NCBI RefSeq assembly: GCF_000444875.1
Contig: NC_021985.1
Location: forward strand, 1,798,001-1,862,000
Source of the DNA: Streptomyces collinus Tu 365
Lineage (GTDB): Bacteria > Actinomycetota > Actinomycetes > Streptomycetales > Streptomycetaceae
DNA: 64,000 bases
Reading direction: 5' to 3'
The notes under the pieces are model-generated. The model worked only from the letters and a program-made list of their open reading frames with translations, made no database searches and was not told where the DNA came from. The translations under genes were made by a program, and so were the position numbers. This document shows, piece after piece, positions 17,030 through 30,726 of this stretch; the stretch's first letter is position 1; each line of letters begins with the position of its first letter.

Positions 17030-19198
17030 TCAGCCGATGTCGGGCGGATCGATCCGCACCCGCACCGCTTCCCCCGCCCCCCGCGCCATCCGCGCCGCCT
17101 GGGCCGTCTTCAGGGCGGCGGCCAGCGCGGAGCCGCTGCCCGGCGGCACCCGGACCAGCGCCCGCTCCCAGTGCTCGCCCGGCGGGGGCGCGCCCGGTCT
17201 GCGGGGCCGGCCGGGGAGGGTCGGCGGCACCGGCACCGGACCGAGCACCTCGGCGTCCTGCGGCAGCTGTGCCGCGCCCAGGAACTCGGCCACGGCCTCG
17301 CCGGTCCCCGAGACGGCCGCCATCCGGGACACCGGCGGGAAGCCCAGCTCGGCCCGCTCGGCCAGTTCCCGCACCGCGTGACCGACGGGGTCCCACCGCA
17401 CCAGCGCCTGCACCGGCCGCAACGTCGGCTCGGCCACCACGACGACGGTCCCGTGCTCCCCCTGCGGCCGCACCAGGGCACCGGCCGCGATCCACCGGCG
17501 CAGCGCGTCCTCCCCGGCCCGCAGGTCGGGCCGGCCGAGCATGGCCCAGCCGTCCAGCAGCAGGGCGGCCGCGTAGCCGCCCTCGGCGACCGGCTCGGCC
17601 CCCGGGGTGCTCACGACCAGCGCGGGCGTGCCCGGCACGGTGTCCAGCACGTGCTCACGCCCCGAGGTGCGCACCGGCACGGCGGGGAACGCCCGCCCCA
17701 GCTCCTCGGCGGTCCGCCTGGCCCCGACCACCTGGGCGCGCAGCCGGAAGCCGCCGCACTCGGGGCAGTGCCAGGCCGCCTCCTCGCGCCCGCACCAGCC
17801 GCACGTCAGCGCTCCCGCGTCCCGCGCCTCCAGCGGCCCGGCGCAGTGCCGGCACCGGGCCGGCGCCCGGCACCGGTCGCACGCCATGCGGGGCACGTAC
17901 CCCCGGCGGGGCACCTGGACCAGCACCGGTCCGTGCCGCAGCCCCTCGCGGACCGCCTGCCAGGCGAGGGTGGGCAGCCGGGCGGCCCGGGCGGCCTCGT
18001 CGCGCGCGAGGTCCTCGTCGCCGACGGTGCGCACCAGGGGCGCGGCCCGCCGTACCTCCTCGCGCCCGGCGACCAGGGGCCGCGCCCAGCCGCTCTCCAC
18101 CAGTTGCGCGGCCTCGACCGTGCAGCTCCACCCGCCCAGCAGGAAGGCGCACCGGTCGAGGGCGGCGCGCAGCAGCAGCACGTCGCGTGCGTGCGGCTGG
18201 GGGGCGTGCTGCTCGCTGTGGCTGTCGTCGCCGTCGTCCCAGATGGCGACGAGCCCGAGGTCCCGCACGGGGGCGAACATGGCGGCCCGCGTCCCGACCA
18301 CGGCCCGTACGGCGCCGCGCCGGACCGCCAGCCACTGCGCGTACCGCTTCTCGGGTCCCGCGTCGGCGGTGAGCAGGGCGTGCCGGCCCTCGCCCAGCAG
18401 CGCGGTCAGCGCGGCGTCGACCCGCGCCGCGGCCCGTCCGTCGGGGACGACGACGAGCGCGCCGCGTCCCGAGGCGAGCGTCGCGGCGACGGCCCGGGCC
18501 AGCTCATCGCTCCACTGCGGGCCCGGCAGGGCGCTCCACACCGCCCTGGGCGCTCCCCCGGCGGCCAGCGCGTCCAGGAAGGCGCCCCCGTGCTCGTACC
18601 GCGTCCAGGACCCGGCGCCGGGCGCGGACGGCGCCGGCAGGGGTTCGGGCGAGGGGCGTCGCTCGGCGCGGGCGCTGCGCGGCGGGACGGCGAGTTGCAG
18701 CACGTCGGCGAGGCTGCCCGCGTACCGGTCGGCGACGGCCCGGGCGAGCCCGAGCAGTTCCTCGCTCAGCACCGGCTCGGGCGACACGACCTGGGCGAGG
18801 GCGGCCAGCGGTCCCGCGTAGTCGGACTCGGCCCGCCGCTCGACGAGGTACCCGTCGATGAGCCCGCCGCCCTCCCGGCGCCCCTCGCGCACCCGGCCCC
18901 GGCCGGCCCCGAACCGCACCCGCACCCGCACCCCGGGCTGTGCGTCGGCGTCCATCTCCTCGGGCACCGCGTAGTCGAAGTACCGGTCGAGGTGCAGCAC
19001 GCCCTTGTCGACGAGCACGCGGGCGACCGGCAGGTCCTTGGCGAGCGCGGCCCCGCGCCAGGTCCGGGGCTTGGCCCGGGGCACGTCGGCCCGGCGGACG
19101 GTCTCCCGGATGAGCGCGAGCTGCTCCGGCGGCGCCCCTTCGGCCCCGCCGTCCGTGCCGTCCCCGCCGTCCCGGGGCGCCCCGTTCTCGCTGCTCAC
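17030..19198 (-). CDS. priA: PriA-family primosomal protein N', helicase motifs degenerate
   Basis: A 722-residue PriA homologue, the protein that reloads the replicative helicase at stalled forks. The N-terminal 3'-DNA-binding domain is visible (VARVLVDKGVLHLDRYFDYAVPEEMD). The central zinc-binding cluster is complete: CDRCRAPARCRHC, then CGWCGREEAAWHCPEC. The ATPase core is altered: no GxGKT Walker A is found where expected (the region reads VWSALPGPQWSDELARAVAA), and the DExH box is replaced by IWDDGDD. Actinobacterial PriA proteins are known to lack these motifs and are often annotated as probable or non-helicase. The GTG at 19198 is preferred to an in-frame start ten codons earlier; neither has a strong ribosome site. 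Confidence 0.9.
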   Translation of the reverse strand: MSSENGAPRDGGDGTDGGAEGAPPEQLALIRETVRRADVPRAKPRTWRGAALAKDLPVARVLVDKGVLHLDRYFDYAVPEEMDADAQPGVRVRVRFGAGRGRVREGRREGGGLIDGYLVERRAESDYAGPLAALAQVVSPEPVLSEELLGLARAVADRYAGSLADVLQLAVPPRSARAERRPSPEPLPAPSAPGAGSWTRYEHGGAFLDALAAGGAPRAVWSALPGPQWSDELARAVAATLASGRGALVVVPDGRAAARVDAALTALLGEGRHALLTADAGPEKRYAQWLAVRRGAVRAVVGTRAAMFAPVRDLGLVAIWDDGDDSHSEQHAPQPHARDVLLLRAALDRCAFLLGGWSCTVEAAQLVESGWARPLVAGREEVRRAAPLVRTVGDEDLARDEAARAARLPTLAWQAVREGLRHGPVLVQVPRRGYVPRMACDRCRAPARCRHCAGPLEARDAGALTCGWCGREEAAWHCPECGGFRLRAQVVGARRTAEELGRAFPAVPVRTSGREHVLDTVPGTPALVVSTPGAEPVAEGGYAAALLLDGWAMLGRPDLRAGEDALRRWIAAGALVRPQGEHGTVVVVAEPTLRPVQALVRWDPVGHAVRELAERAELGFPPVSRMAAVSGTGEAVAEFLGAAQLPQDAEVLGPVPVPPTLPGRPRRPGAPPPGEHWERALVRVPPGSGSALAAALKTAQAARMARGAGEAVRVRIDPPDIG

Positions 19199-19241
19199 GC
19201 TTGCATTCTTACCAAACGGCACCGACAACCGGACCGGACGG

Positions 19242-19277
19242 CCGAGGCCCGGCCCCCGTGCGGGGACCGGGCCTCGG
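19242..19277 (-). terminator. metK terminator
   Basis: CCGAGGCCCGG (19242-19252) pairs with CCGGGCCTCGG (19267-19277), with further CCCC/GGGG pairing inside. It lies 28 bases past the metK stop. Confidence 0.75.
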
Positions 19278-19304
19278 TGGATGATCCGTGCGGGTTACAG
19301 ACCC

Positions 19305-20513
19305 TTACAGACCCACGGCCTTGCGCAGGGCCTCCACGCGGTCCGTGCGCTCCCAGGTGAAGTCGGGCAGCTCGCGGCCGAAGTGGCCGTACGCCGCCGT
19401 CTGGGCGTAGATCGGGCGGAGCAGGTCGAGGTCGCGGATGATCGCGGCCGGACGGAGGTCGAAGACCTCGTCGATGGCCTTCTCGATCTTCTCGGCCTCG
19501 ACCTTGGCCGTGCCGAAGGTCTCCACGAACAGGCCGACCGGCTCGGCCTTGCCGATGGCGTAGGCGACCTGGACCTCGCAGCGCGCGGCCAGGCCGGCGG
19601 CGACCACGTTCTTGGCGACCCAGCGCATGGCGTAGGCGGCCGAGCGGTCGACCTTGGACGGGTCCTTGCCGGAGAAGGCGCCGCCGCCGTGCCGGGCGAA
19701 GCCGCCGTAGGTGTCGATGATGATCTTGCGGCCGGTGAGGCCGGCGTCGCCCATCGGGCCGCCGATCTCGAAGCGGCCGGTCGGGTTCACCAGCAGGCGG
19801 TAGCCCTCGGTGTCCAGCTTGATGCCGTCGTCCAGCAGCGCCTTCAGCTCCGGCTCCACGACGAACTCGCGGATGTCGGGGGCGAGCAGCGACTCCAGGT
19901 CGATGTCGGAGGCGTGCTGGCTGGAGACCACGACCGTGTCGAGGCGGACGGCCTTGTCGCCGTCGTACTCGATGGTGACCTGGGTCTTGCCGTCGGGGCG
20001 CAGGTAGGGGATGGTGCCGTTCTTGCGGACCTCGGAGAGGCGCTTGGACAGGCGGTGCGCCAGGAAGATCGGCAGCGGCATCAGCGTCGGCGTCTCGTCG
20101 GACGCGTAGCCGAACATCAGGCCCTGGTCGCCGGCGCCCTGCTTGTCCAGCTCGTCCTCGTCGCCCTCGACCCGGGACTCGTACGCCGTGTCGACACCCT
20201 GGGCGATGTCCGGGGACTGCGCGCCGATCGAGACGGACACGCCGCAGGAGGCGCCGTCGAAGCCCTTCTTCGAGGAGTCGTAGCCGATCTCCAGGATCTT
20301 GCTGCGGACCAGGGTCGCGATGTCCGCGTAGGCCTTGGTCGTGACCTCGCCGGCCACGTGCACGAGGCCGGTGGTGATCAGCGTCTCGACGGCGACGCGG
20401 GAGGACGGGTCCTCGCGCAGGAGCGCGTCGAGAATGGTGTCGCTGATCTGGTCAGCGATCTTGTCGGGGTGACCCTCGGTCACGGACTCCGAAGTGAACA
20501 GGCGACGGGACAC
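19305..20513 (-). CDS. metK: S-adenosylmethionine synthetase
   Basis: A 402-residue enzyme making S-adenosylmethionine from ATP and methionine. Family motifs are intact: [22 protein letters not shown] at the N-terminus, the flexible-loop hexapeptide [12 protein letters not shown], and the P-loop-like [16 protein letters not shown]. The GTG at 20513 is preceded by CCAGGGAG and gives the usual family N-terminus. The much longer frame upstream is non-coding. The 273-base leader contains a TAAACT (complement of 20596-20601) that could be a -10 box. I saw no SAM riboswitch signature. It has its own terminator. Confidence 0.97.
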   Translation of the reverse strand: MSRRLFTSESVTEGHPDKIADQISDTILDALLREDPSSRVAVETLITTGLVHVAGEVTTKAYADIATLVRSKILEIGYDSSKKGFDGASCGVSVSIGAQSPDIAQGVDTAYESRVEGDEDELDKQGAGDQGLMFGYASDETPTLMPLPIFLAHRLSKRLSEVRKNGTIPYLRPDGKTQVTIEYDGDKAVRLDTVVVSSQHASDIDLESLLAPDIREFVVEPELKALLDDGIKLDTEGYRLLVNPTGRFEIGGPMGDAGLTGRKIIIDTYGGFARHGGGAFSGKDPSKVDRSAAYAMRWVAKNVVAAGLAARCEVQVAYAIGKAEPVGLFVETFGTAKVEAEKIEKAIDEVFDLRPAAIIRDLDLLRPIYAQTAAYGHFGRELPDFTWERTDRVEALRKAVGL

Positions 20514-20735
20514 AACGCTCCCTGGGGTTGCAGCGGCTGCTGGCTGATCATTGGCGGACCACGCGCGGAGGCTGCGCCCGGCGTCGTCCGTGAACAGTTT
20601 ATCGGTCGCGCTCGACCACCGGCCCACCCGTCTCGCCTCTCGGGAGCGCTGTGACCTGCGGCACGGGCATTCTGCACAATGCCGCGCGGCCTTGGCCAGG
20701 GGCGCCACGCGGGATCGCACGACATCGTGGTACGG

Positions 20736-20769
20736 AAAAATGACACCGAACGGCCGAATCGATGCGGTG
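20736..20769 (-). terminator. possible coaBC terminator
   Basis: On the coding strand a CACCG/CGGTG stem (20744-20769) is followed by TCATTTTTCC, a run of five T. The stem is short and the rest of the loop is not clearly paired, so confidence is low. Confidence 0.3.
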
Positions 20770-20786
20770 CGAACGGCCCAACCGGC

Positions 20787-21989
20787 TCAGCCCAGCCGGA
20801 CCGCCACGAGGTCCCAGACGGTGTCCGCGAGGGCTTCCTTCGGTCCGTGCGGAACGGGCGTCTCGCTGCCGTCGGCCCCGAGCACGAGGGCCTCGTTCTC
20901 CTCGGAACCGAAGGTCTTGCGCTCGCCCACCTCGTTCACCACGAGCAGGTCGCAGCCCTTGCGGGCCAGCTTGGCGCGCCCGTTGGCCAGGACGTCGTCG
21001 GTCTCGGCCGCGAACCCGACGACGACCTGTCCGGGGCGGCCGCGCTCGGCCGAGATCTCCGCGAGGATGTCCGGATTACGCACCAGGACGATCGGCTCCG
21101 GCTCCTGGCCGTCCTTCTTCTTGATCTTGCCGGAGGCGTAGACCGCGGGGCGGAAGTCGGCGACGGCGGCCGCCATGACCACGGCGTCGGCGTCCCCGGC
21201 GGCCTTCAGGACCGCCTCGCGCAGCTGCACGGCGGTGCCGACCTGGACGACGTCGACGCCCGCGGGGTCGGCGAGACCCGTGTTGGCGGCGATCAGGGTG
21301 ACCCGGGCGCCGCGCGCGGCGGCCGTGCGGGCGAGGGCGTAGCCCTGCTTGCCGGAGGAGCGGTTGCCGAGGAAGCGCACGGGGTCGAGGGGCTCGCGGG
21401 TGCCGCCGGCGGAGACGACCACGTGCCGGCCGGCGAGGTCGGGCCCGGCCGCGCCCCGGGCCAGCACCCGGCGGCACACCTCGAAGATCTCCGCCGGGTC
21501 GGGCAGCCGGCCCTTGCCGGTGTCGACCCCGGTGAGCCGGCCGACGGCGGGCTCGACGACGACGGCGCCACGGCGGCGCAGCGTGGCCACGTTCTCCTGG
21601 GTGGCGGGGTGCTCCCACATCTCGGTGTGCATCGCCGGGGCGAAGACCACCGGGCAGCGGGCGGTGAGGAGCGTGTTGGTCAGCAGGTCGTCGGCGAGGC
21701 CGTGGGCGGCCTTGGCGAGCATGTCGGCGGTCGCCGGGGCCACCACGACGAGGTCGGCGTGCTGGCCGATGCGGACGTGCGGGACCTCGTGGACGGCGTC
21801 CCAGACCTCTGTGGAGACCGGGTTGCCGGACAGCGCCGACCAGGTCGCGGCGCCCACGAAGTGCAGGGCGGAGGCGGTGGGCACCACGCGCACGTCGTGG
21901 CCCGACTCGGTCAACCGCCTCAGCAGCTCACAGGCCTTGTACGCGGCGATGCCGCCACTGACCCCCAGAACGACCCTCGGCTTGTCCAC
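20787..21989 (-). CDS. coaBC: bifunctional phosphopantothenoylcysteine decarboxylase / phosphopantothenate-cysteine ligase
   Basis: A 400-residue two-domain enzyme of coenzyme A synthesis. The N-terminal flavin-dependent decarboxylase (CoaC) shows VVLGVSGGIAAYKACELLRRL, the catalytic His region VPHVRIGQHADLVVVAPATADMLAKAAHG and the PAMHTEMWEHPAT loop. The ligase half (CoaB) starts near residue 187 with VVVSAGGTREPLDPVRFLGNRSSGKQGYA and has the KIKKKDG and GFAAETDD motifs. I chose the GTG at 21989 because GGAG sits five bases upstream. The ATG one codon earlier is too close to that site. It follows rpoZ on the same strand. Confidence 0.95.
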   Translation of the reverse strand: MDKPRVVLGVSGGIAAYKACELLRRLTESGHDVRVVPTASALHFVGAATWSALSGNPVSTEVWDAVHEVPHVRIGQHADLVVVAPATADMLAKAAHGLADDLLTNTLLTARCPVVFAPAMHTEMWEHPATQENVATLRRRGAVVVEPAVGRLTGVDTGKGRLPDPAEIFEVCRRVLARGAAGPDLAGRHVVVSAGGTREPLDPVRFLGNRSSGKQGYALARTAAARGARVTLIAANTGLADPAGVDVVQVGTAVQLREAVLKAAGDADAVVMAAAVADFRPAVYASGKIKKKDGQEPEPIVLVRNPDILAEISAERGRPGQVVVGFAAETDDVLANGRAKLARKGCDLLVVNEVGERKTFGSEENEALVLGADGSETPVPHGPKEALADTVWDLVAVRLG

Positions 21990-22055
21990 CATCTCTCCCC
22001 GGCTCGACGACGTACGCGCCCTCGTACCGAGCAACGTACGGGACCATCACACACC

Positions 22056-22103
22056 ACAGGCCCGGCAGGGTCCCCCTCCGGGGGGAGTGGCTGCCGGGCC
22101 TGT
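22056..22103 (-). terminator. rpoZ terminator
   Basis: ACAGGCCCGGCAG (22056-22068) pairs perfectly with CTGCCGGGCCTGT (22091-22103), with a C5/G5 inner stem. It begins 31 bases past the rpoZ stop, so coaBC probably has its own promoter or relies on readthrough. Confidence 0.75.
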
Positions 22104-22134
22104 CGGATGAAGCAACTGCGATCGGGCGGTGCCG

Positions 22135-22404
22135 TTACGCCGGGCCCTCGATGGCCTCGGAGGTCAGCAGGCCCGCGTTGATCTCGCGCAGGGCGATCGA
22201 GAGCGGCTTCTCGTGCACGTGGGTGTCGACGAGCGGACCGACGTACTCGAGGAGGCCCTCGCCGAGCTGCGAGTAGTACGCGTTGATCTGGCGGGCACGC
22301 TTGGCCGCGTAGATCACGAGGCTGTACTTCGAGTCGGTGGCCTCGAGGAGCTCGTCGATCGGCGGGTTGATGATGCCCTCGGGCGCGGTGATGGAAGAGG
22401 ACAC
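22135..22404 (-). CDS. rpoZ: RNA polymerase omega subunit
   Basis: An 89-residue subunit that helps assemble and stabilise RNA polymerase. The conserved core is [22 protein letters not shown], followed by [27 protein letters not shown]. It begins with a GTG preceded by GGTAGAG and lies 65 bases after gmk, in the gmk-rpoZ order common in bacteria. The intact N-terminus resembles the short actinobacterial omega. In Streptomyces omega also affects antibiotic production and morphology, from published work on S. kasugaensis and S. coelicolor. Confidence 0.97.
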   Translation of the reverse strand: MSSSITAPEGIINPPIDELLEATDSKYSLVIYAAKRARQINAYYSQLGEGLLEYVGPLVDTHVHEKPLSIALREINAGLLTSEAIEGPA

Positions 22405-22469
22405 GCTCTACCTTCCGATGGGTGGGAAAGAATCAGTCGGTGTGACCCGGTCGAACACGGCCGTCACGA

Positions 22470-23027
22470 TCACACAACGTCCATCAAGGCTAGCAGCTCG
22501 CTGGCCACGTCCTCGACGGAGGTGTTGACCAAGGTCTCGTCGAACTCCGGCTCGGCGGCCAGTTCCGTCCTGGCCGCGGCCAGACGGCGCTCGATGACCT
22601 CGGGCGGCTCGGTCCCCCGGCCGGTCAGCCTGCGCACCAGCTCCTCCCAGGAGGGCGGGGCCAGGAACACCAGCTGGGCGTCGGACATGGACGCGCGGAC
22701 CTGCCGCGCGCCCTGGAGGTCGATCTCCAGCAGGACGGGCTCGCCGTTCTCCAGCCGCTCCAGCACGGCCGCGCGGGGCGTGCCGTAACGGTTGCCGGCG
22801 AACTCGGCCCACTCCAGCAGTTCCCCGTTGGCGATCAGCTTGTCCATCTCGTCGTCGGTGACGAAGAAGTAGTGGACTCCGTGCTGCTCGCCGGGGCGCG
22901 GCTTGCGGGTCGTCGCCGACACCGAGAGCCAGACCTCGGGGTGTTCCTTGCGCATATGAGCGACGACCGTGCTCTTGCCGACCCCCGAGGGGCCGGAGAG
23001 CACGGTCAGCCGCGGACGTTCACTCAT
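22470..23027 (-). CDS. gmk: guanylate kinase
   Basis: A 185-residue kinase converting GMP (and dGMP) to GDP with ATP. Walker A is GPSGVGKS (residues 12-19), followed by the GMP-binding segments [21 protein letters not shown] and [16 protein letters not shown], and [11 protein letters not shown]. Length and motifs are standard. It sits 60 bases downstream of the sIHF gene on the same strand. GC-rich hairpins in that gap (CCCGGG-GTG-CCCGGG at 23048-23062 and CTCCCG/CGGGAG at 23064-23081) may partly terminate or process the upstream message. Confidence 0.96.
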   Translation of the reverse strand: MSERPRLTVLSGPSGVGKSTVVAHMRKEHPEVWLSVSATTRKPRPGEQHGVHYFFVTDDEMDKLIANGELLEWAEFAGNRYGTPRAAVLERLENGEPVLLEIDLQGARQVRASMSDAQLVFLAPPSWEELVRRLTGRGTEPPEVIERRLAAARTELAAEPEFDETLVNTSVEDVASELLALMDVV

Positions 23028-23047
23028 GCAGCGATTATTCCAGCAAT

Positions 23048-23081
23048 CCCGGGGTGCCCGGGACTCCCGGTCCGGCGGGAG
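23048..23081 (-). terminator. paired small hairpins between the sIHF gene and gmk
   Basis: CCCGGG-GTG-CCCGGG (23048-23062) and CTCCCG-GTCCGG-CGGGAG (23064-23081) follow the sIHF stop directly. They may be a weak terminator or a processing site, since gmk is close downstream. Confidence 0.4.
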
Positions 23082-23087
23082 CCGGAC

Positions 23088-23411
23088 TCAGGAACCGGTG
23101 CTGCCGAACTCACGCTCCAGGGAAGCGATCTGGTTGGACCCGAGACCGCGCACACGGCGGCTCTCGGAGATGCCCAGACGCTCCATGATCTGCTTGGCGC
23201 GGACCTTGCCCACGCCCGGCAGGGACTCGAGCAGCGCGGAGACCTTCATCTTGCCGATGACGTCGTTCTCCTGGCCCTGCTTGATGACCTCGTGCAGGGA
23301 GGCGCCGGAGTGCTTGAGTCGATTCTTGACCTCGGCCCGCTCCCGGCGAGCCGCGGCGGCCTTTTCGAGCGCGGCTGCGCGCTGTTCAGGGGTAAGGGGC
23401 GGAAGAGCCAC
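23088..23411 (-). CDS. sihF: streptomycete integration host factor (sIHF), nucleoid-associated protein
   Basis: A 107-residue actinobacterial integration host factor. This small nucleoid-associated protein binds DNA, affects topology and, in S. coelicolor, influences sporulation and antibiotic production. The sequence LPPLTPEQRAAALEKAAAARRERAEV forms the long N-terminal helix, followed by the helix-two-turn-helix PGVGKVRAKQIMERLGI that contacts DNA. The GTG at 23411 gives the known 107-residue form; the in-frame extension to 23567 is not supported. It is the first cistron before gmk and rpoZ. The gene symbol follows the published protein name. Confidence 0.95.
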   Translation of the reverse strand: MALPPLTPEQRAAALEKAAAARRERAEVKNRLKHSGASLHEVIKQGQENDVIGKMKVSALLESLPGVGKVRAKQIMERLGISESRRVRGLGSNQIASLEREFGSTGS

Positions 23412-23710
23412 GCCTACGTCACCTCGGATGTCGAACTGTCGGATACGGACCGGTGAGGAACCTAGTCGCCCCACACCTGGGGAGCCACGAGCAACACGCT
23501 GCCCGTTCTCCCCCACTGTTCTGAGGGGCGCGGGAGGTGCCCCCACTGCTCGGAGACTAGCGGTCAAGTCCGCCAGAGTCAGCGAGAACAGCGGAAAAGT
23601 ACTGGTCAGCCGCCGTCAGGCCGGACATTTCAGACATACTGCCCCCGATTTGAGGATGTATTCACGCTCAAGCCGTCCCGGCACCGCCCGCCGAGGGCCG
23701 CGCGGAGGAC
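23412..23710. other. intergenic region between the pyrF stop and the sIHF start
   Basis: About 300 bases without a supportable gene. It must hold the sIHF promoter and the 3' end of the pyrimidine operon. I found no strong hairpin directly after the pyrF stop, unlike most other units in this window. Confidence 0.6.
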
Positions 23711-24552
23711 TCAGCCACCGGCGACGGCGGTCCTGATCTCCTCCGCGAAGCGCTCCGTGGCCGCGCGCAGCGCCCTGACGTCGGGACCCTGCCGCAGCAC
23801 ACCCCGGCTGACGTTCGGCACGACGTTGCGCAGCGCCGGCCCGAACACCGCGGGGAGATCGGCCGGCGTCGCGCCCTGCGCCCCGACACCGGGCGCGAGG
23901 AGGGGGCCGTTGACCGCGAGGTCGTACGCCGACAGGTCGCCCACCGTCGCGCCGACGACCGCGCCGAAGGAGCCCAGCGGCTCCTCGCCCGCGTTCTCGG
24001 CGGCCAGGTGCGCCAGGACGGTGGCGGCCACGGTGCGCCCGTCGGCCCGCACCGCGTGCTGCACCTCGGGGCCCTCCGGGTTGGAGGTGAGCGCCAGCAC
24101 GAACAGGCCGGCCCCGCTCTCCCGGGCCAGGGCGACGGCCGGGCTCAGCGAACCGTAGCCGAGGTAGGGCGAGACGGTGAGGGCGTCGGAGAACAGCGGG
24201 GCGTCCTTGTGCAGGTAGGCCTCGGCGTACCCGGCCATCGTGGAGCCGATGTCGCCGCGCTTGGCGTCCATCACGACCAGCGTGCCGGCCGCCCGTGCCT
24301 CCTGGACGCACGTCTCCAGGACGGCGACGCCGCGTGAGCCGAACCGCTCGAAGAAGGCGCTCTGCGGCTTCATGACGGCGACCCGGTCGGCCACCGCCTC
24401 CACGACCGTGCGGCTGAACCGCTCCAGACCGGCCACGTCGTCGCCCAGGCCCCACTCGGCGAGCAGGGAGGCGTGCGGGTCGATGCCGACGCACAGCGGG
24501 CCGCGCTCGTCCATCGCGCGGCGCAGACGGGCGCCGAAGGGCTCCAGAACAC

Positions 24553-24556
<4 letters not shown>
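23711..24556 (-). CDS. pyrF: orotidine 5'-phosphate decarboxylase (group 2)
   Basis: A 281-residue enzyme for the last step of UMP synthesis. The catalytic Lys-Asp array is [13 protein letters not shown], and VGIDPH near the N-terminus and the phosphate loop [12 protein letters not shown] complete the active site. The longer, [19 protein letters not shown] form is the group 2 type usual in actinobacteria. Its ATG overlaps the pyrD stop (ATGA at 24553-24556). It is the last cistron of the pyr operon. Confidence 0.96.
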
Positions 24557-25659
<1,103 letters not shown>

Positions 25660-25673
25660 GGTGTCCTCATGAA

Positions 25674-25703
25674 GAGGGGGACACCGTTTCCGGTGTCCCC
25701 CTC
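25674..25703 (-). terminator. strong hairpin between carB and pyrD (terminator, attenuator or processing site)
   Basis: The arms GAGGGGGACACCG (25674-25686) and CGGTGTCCCCCTC (25691-25703) form a perfect 13-base stem. In the transcript the loop is GAAA, a stable GNRA tetraloop. It starts about eight bases after the carB stop and ends 14 bases before the pyrD ATG. No T-run follows, and pyrD has no room for a separate promoter, so partial termination or mRNA processing is likelier than a full stop. Confidence 0.7.
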
Positions 25704-25710
25704 AGGGCTG

Positions 25711-29011
<3,301 letters not shown>

Positions 29012-29019
<8 letters not shown>

Positions 29020-30169
29020 GCTGGCCCTCCATCAGGGAAACGAAGCGGTCGAACAGGTAGGCGGCGTCGTGCGGACCCGCTGCTGCTTCGGGGTGGTACT
29101 GGACGGAGAAGGCCGGCTGGTCGAGCAGCTGCAGCCCCTCCACGACGTCGTCGTTCAGGCAGACGTGCGAGACCTCGGCGCGGCCGAATTTCGTCTCGCT
29201 GACCTTGTCGAGCGGCGCGTCCACGGCGAAGCCGTGGTTGTGCGCGGTGACCTCGACCTTGCCGGTCGTCCGGTCCTGGACCGGCTGGTTGATGCCGCGG
29301 TGGCCGTACTTCAGCTTGTAGGTGCCGAAGCCGAGGGCGCGGCCGAGGATCTGGTTGCCGAAGCAGATGCCGAACAGGGGCGTCCTGCGCTCCAGGACGG
29401 CGCTCATCAGTGCGACGGGGCCGTCGGCGGTCGCCGGGTCGCCGGGTCCGTTGGAGAAGAACACGCCGTCCGGTCCGACGGCGTAGACGTCCTCGGCCGT
29501 CGCGGTGGCCGGGAGCACGTGCACCTCGATGCCGCGCTCGGCCATCCGGTGCGGGGTCATGCCCTTGATGCCGAGGTCGATGGCGGCGACCGTGAAGCGC
29601 TTCTCGCCGACCGCGGGGACGACGTACGCCTCCTTGGTGGCGACCTCCTCGTAGAGGCTGGCGCCCTTCATCTGCGGCTGGGCCTGGACCCGCTCGACCA
29701 GCTCGGCCTCGGGGGCGACGGCCTCGCCGGAGAAGATGCCGGCGCGCATCGAGCCGCGCTCGCGCAGGTGGCGGGTGAGGGCGCGGGTGTCGATCCCGGA
29801 GATGCCGACGACGCCCTGCGCGACCAGCTCGTCGTCCAGGGAGCGCTTGGCGCGCCAGTTGGACGGCACGCGCGCGGGGTCGCGCACGACGTAGCCGGAG
29901 ACCCAGATGCGGCCGGACTCGTCGTCCTCGTCGTTCCAGCCGGTGTTGCCGATCTGCGGGGCGGTCGCGACGACGATCTGGCGGTCGTACGACGGGTCGG
30001 TGAGGGTCTCCTGGTAGCCGGTCATGCCGGTGGAGAAGACGGCCTCTCCGAAGGTCTCCCCCACGGCCCCGTAGGCGCGGCCGCGGAAGGTGCGGCCGTC
30101 CTCCAGGACGAGTACGGCGGGAAGCGCCGTGTTCCTCTGGGAGGAGCTTCCCCTGGTGGAGGTCGTCAT
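29012..30169 (-). CDS. carA: carbamoyl-phosphate synthase small subunit (glutamine amidotransferase)
   Basis: A 385-residue subunit that hydrolyses glutamine and passes ammonia to CarB. The class I amidotransferase triad is present: the nucleophile cysteine in LFGICFGNQ, and His and Glu in [11 protein letters not shown]. The N-terminal CarA domain reads [37 protein letters not shown]. Its ATG overlaps the stop of the upstream membrane-protein gene (ATGA at 30166-30169), and its 3' end overlaps carB by eight bases. Confidence 0.97.
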
Positions 30170-30726
30170 CGCGCGCCTTCCGTGTCGTTGGTCATCTGGT
30201 TCAGTGTGTCGACCCATTCGGTGTGCTCGGCCGCGTGGTCGGAGCGGAAGCCGGAGTCGATCAGCTTCTCGCCCAGGGCCCAGGTCACCACCAGCAGTCC
30301 GCCCTCGGTGAGGACCTTGCCGGCGATGCCCTTGTCGAGCCGGGCGCCGCGCAGCGCGGCGGTGGGGACGAAGAAGTCGGTCGCGCCGGGGCGCTCGACC
30401 TCCAGGCCCGCGTCGGTCAGGGTGAGCGAGGCCCGGCTGCGGGTGCCGAGGCCGTGGGCCACGATGCGGTCCAGCCACTGCCCGGCGGTGGTCGAGCCGT
30501 GGTAGCGGCCGCTCATGCTCAGTTTCACCGGGCCGGTCTCGTCCGGCGCGCTGGGCGGCTCGGGCAGGTCGCTCTGGAGCGTGCCGCGCCACTTCCAGCC
30601 CTCGCGCATCAGCCAGTAGACGAGCGCGACGAAGAGGGCGAGGCCGACGAGCCAGCCGATGCGGCCGGGCCAGTTGGTGACGTCGGCCGACTTCTCGGCC
30701 TCGGCCAGCAGGATCACAGGTGTCAC
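30166..30726 (-). CDS. membrane-anchored protein of unknown function inside the pyrimidine operon
   Basis: A 186-residue protein with one predicted membrane segment near residues 23-41 ([18 protein letters not shown]) and a cytoplasmic C-terminal domain of about 120 residues. Segments such as [36 protein letters not shown] and [18 protein letters not shown] resemble a PH-like beta fold. Its GTG overlaps the pyrC stop (30723-30726) and its stop overlaps the carA ATG, so it is translated as part of the operon. I recall a homologue at this position in other Streptomyces. I know of no assigned function. A role in tethering or regulating the pathway enzymes is speculation. Confidence 0.8.
   Translation of the reverse strand: MTPVILLAEAEKSADVTNWPGRIGWLVGLALFVALVYWLMREGWKWRGTLQSDLPEPPSAPDETGPVKLSMSGRYHGSTTAGQWLDRIVAHGLGTRSRASLTLTDAGLEVERPGATDFFVPTAALRGARLDKGIAGKVLTEGGLLVVTWALGEKLIDSGFRSDHAAEHTEWVDTLNQMTNDTEGAR

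Noticed and set aside
20514..20786. Possible SAM riboswitch before metK
   Set aside because: I looked for S-box or SAM-IV style conserved segments and saw none; only a possible -10 hexamer and hairpins are visible.
23412..23567. 52-residue N-terminal extension of sIHF
   Set aside because: The known protein is 107 residues and starts at the GTG at 23411; the extension has no start support.
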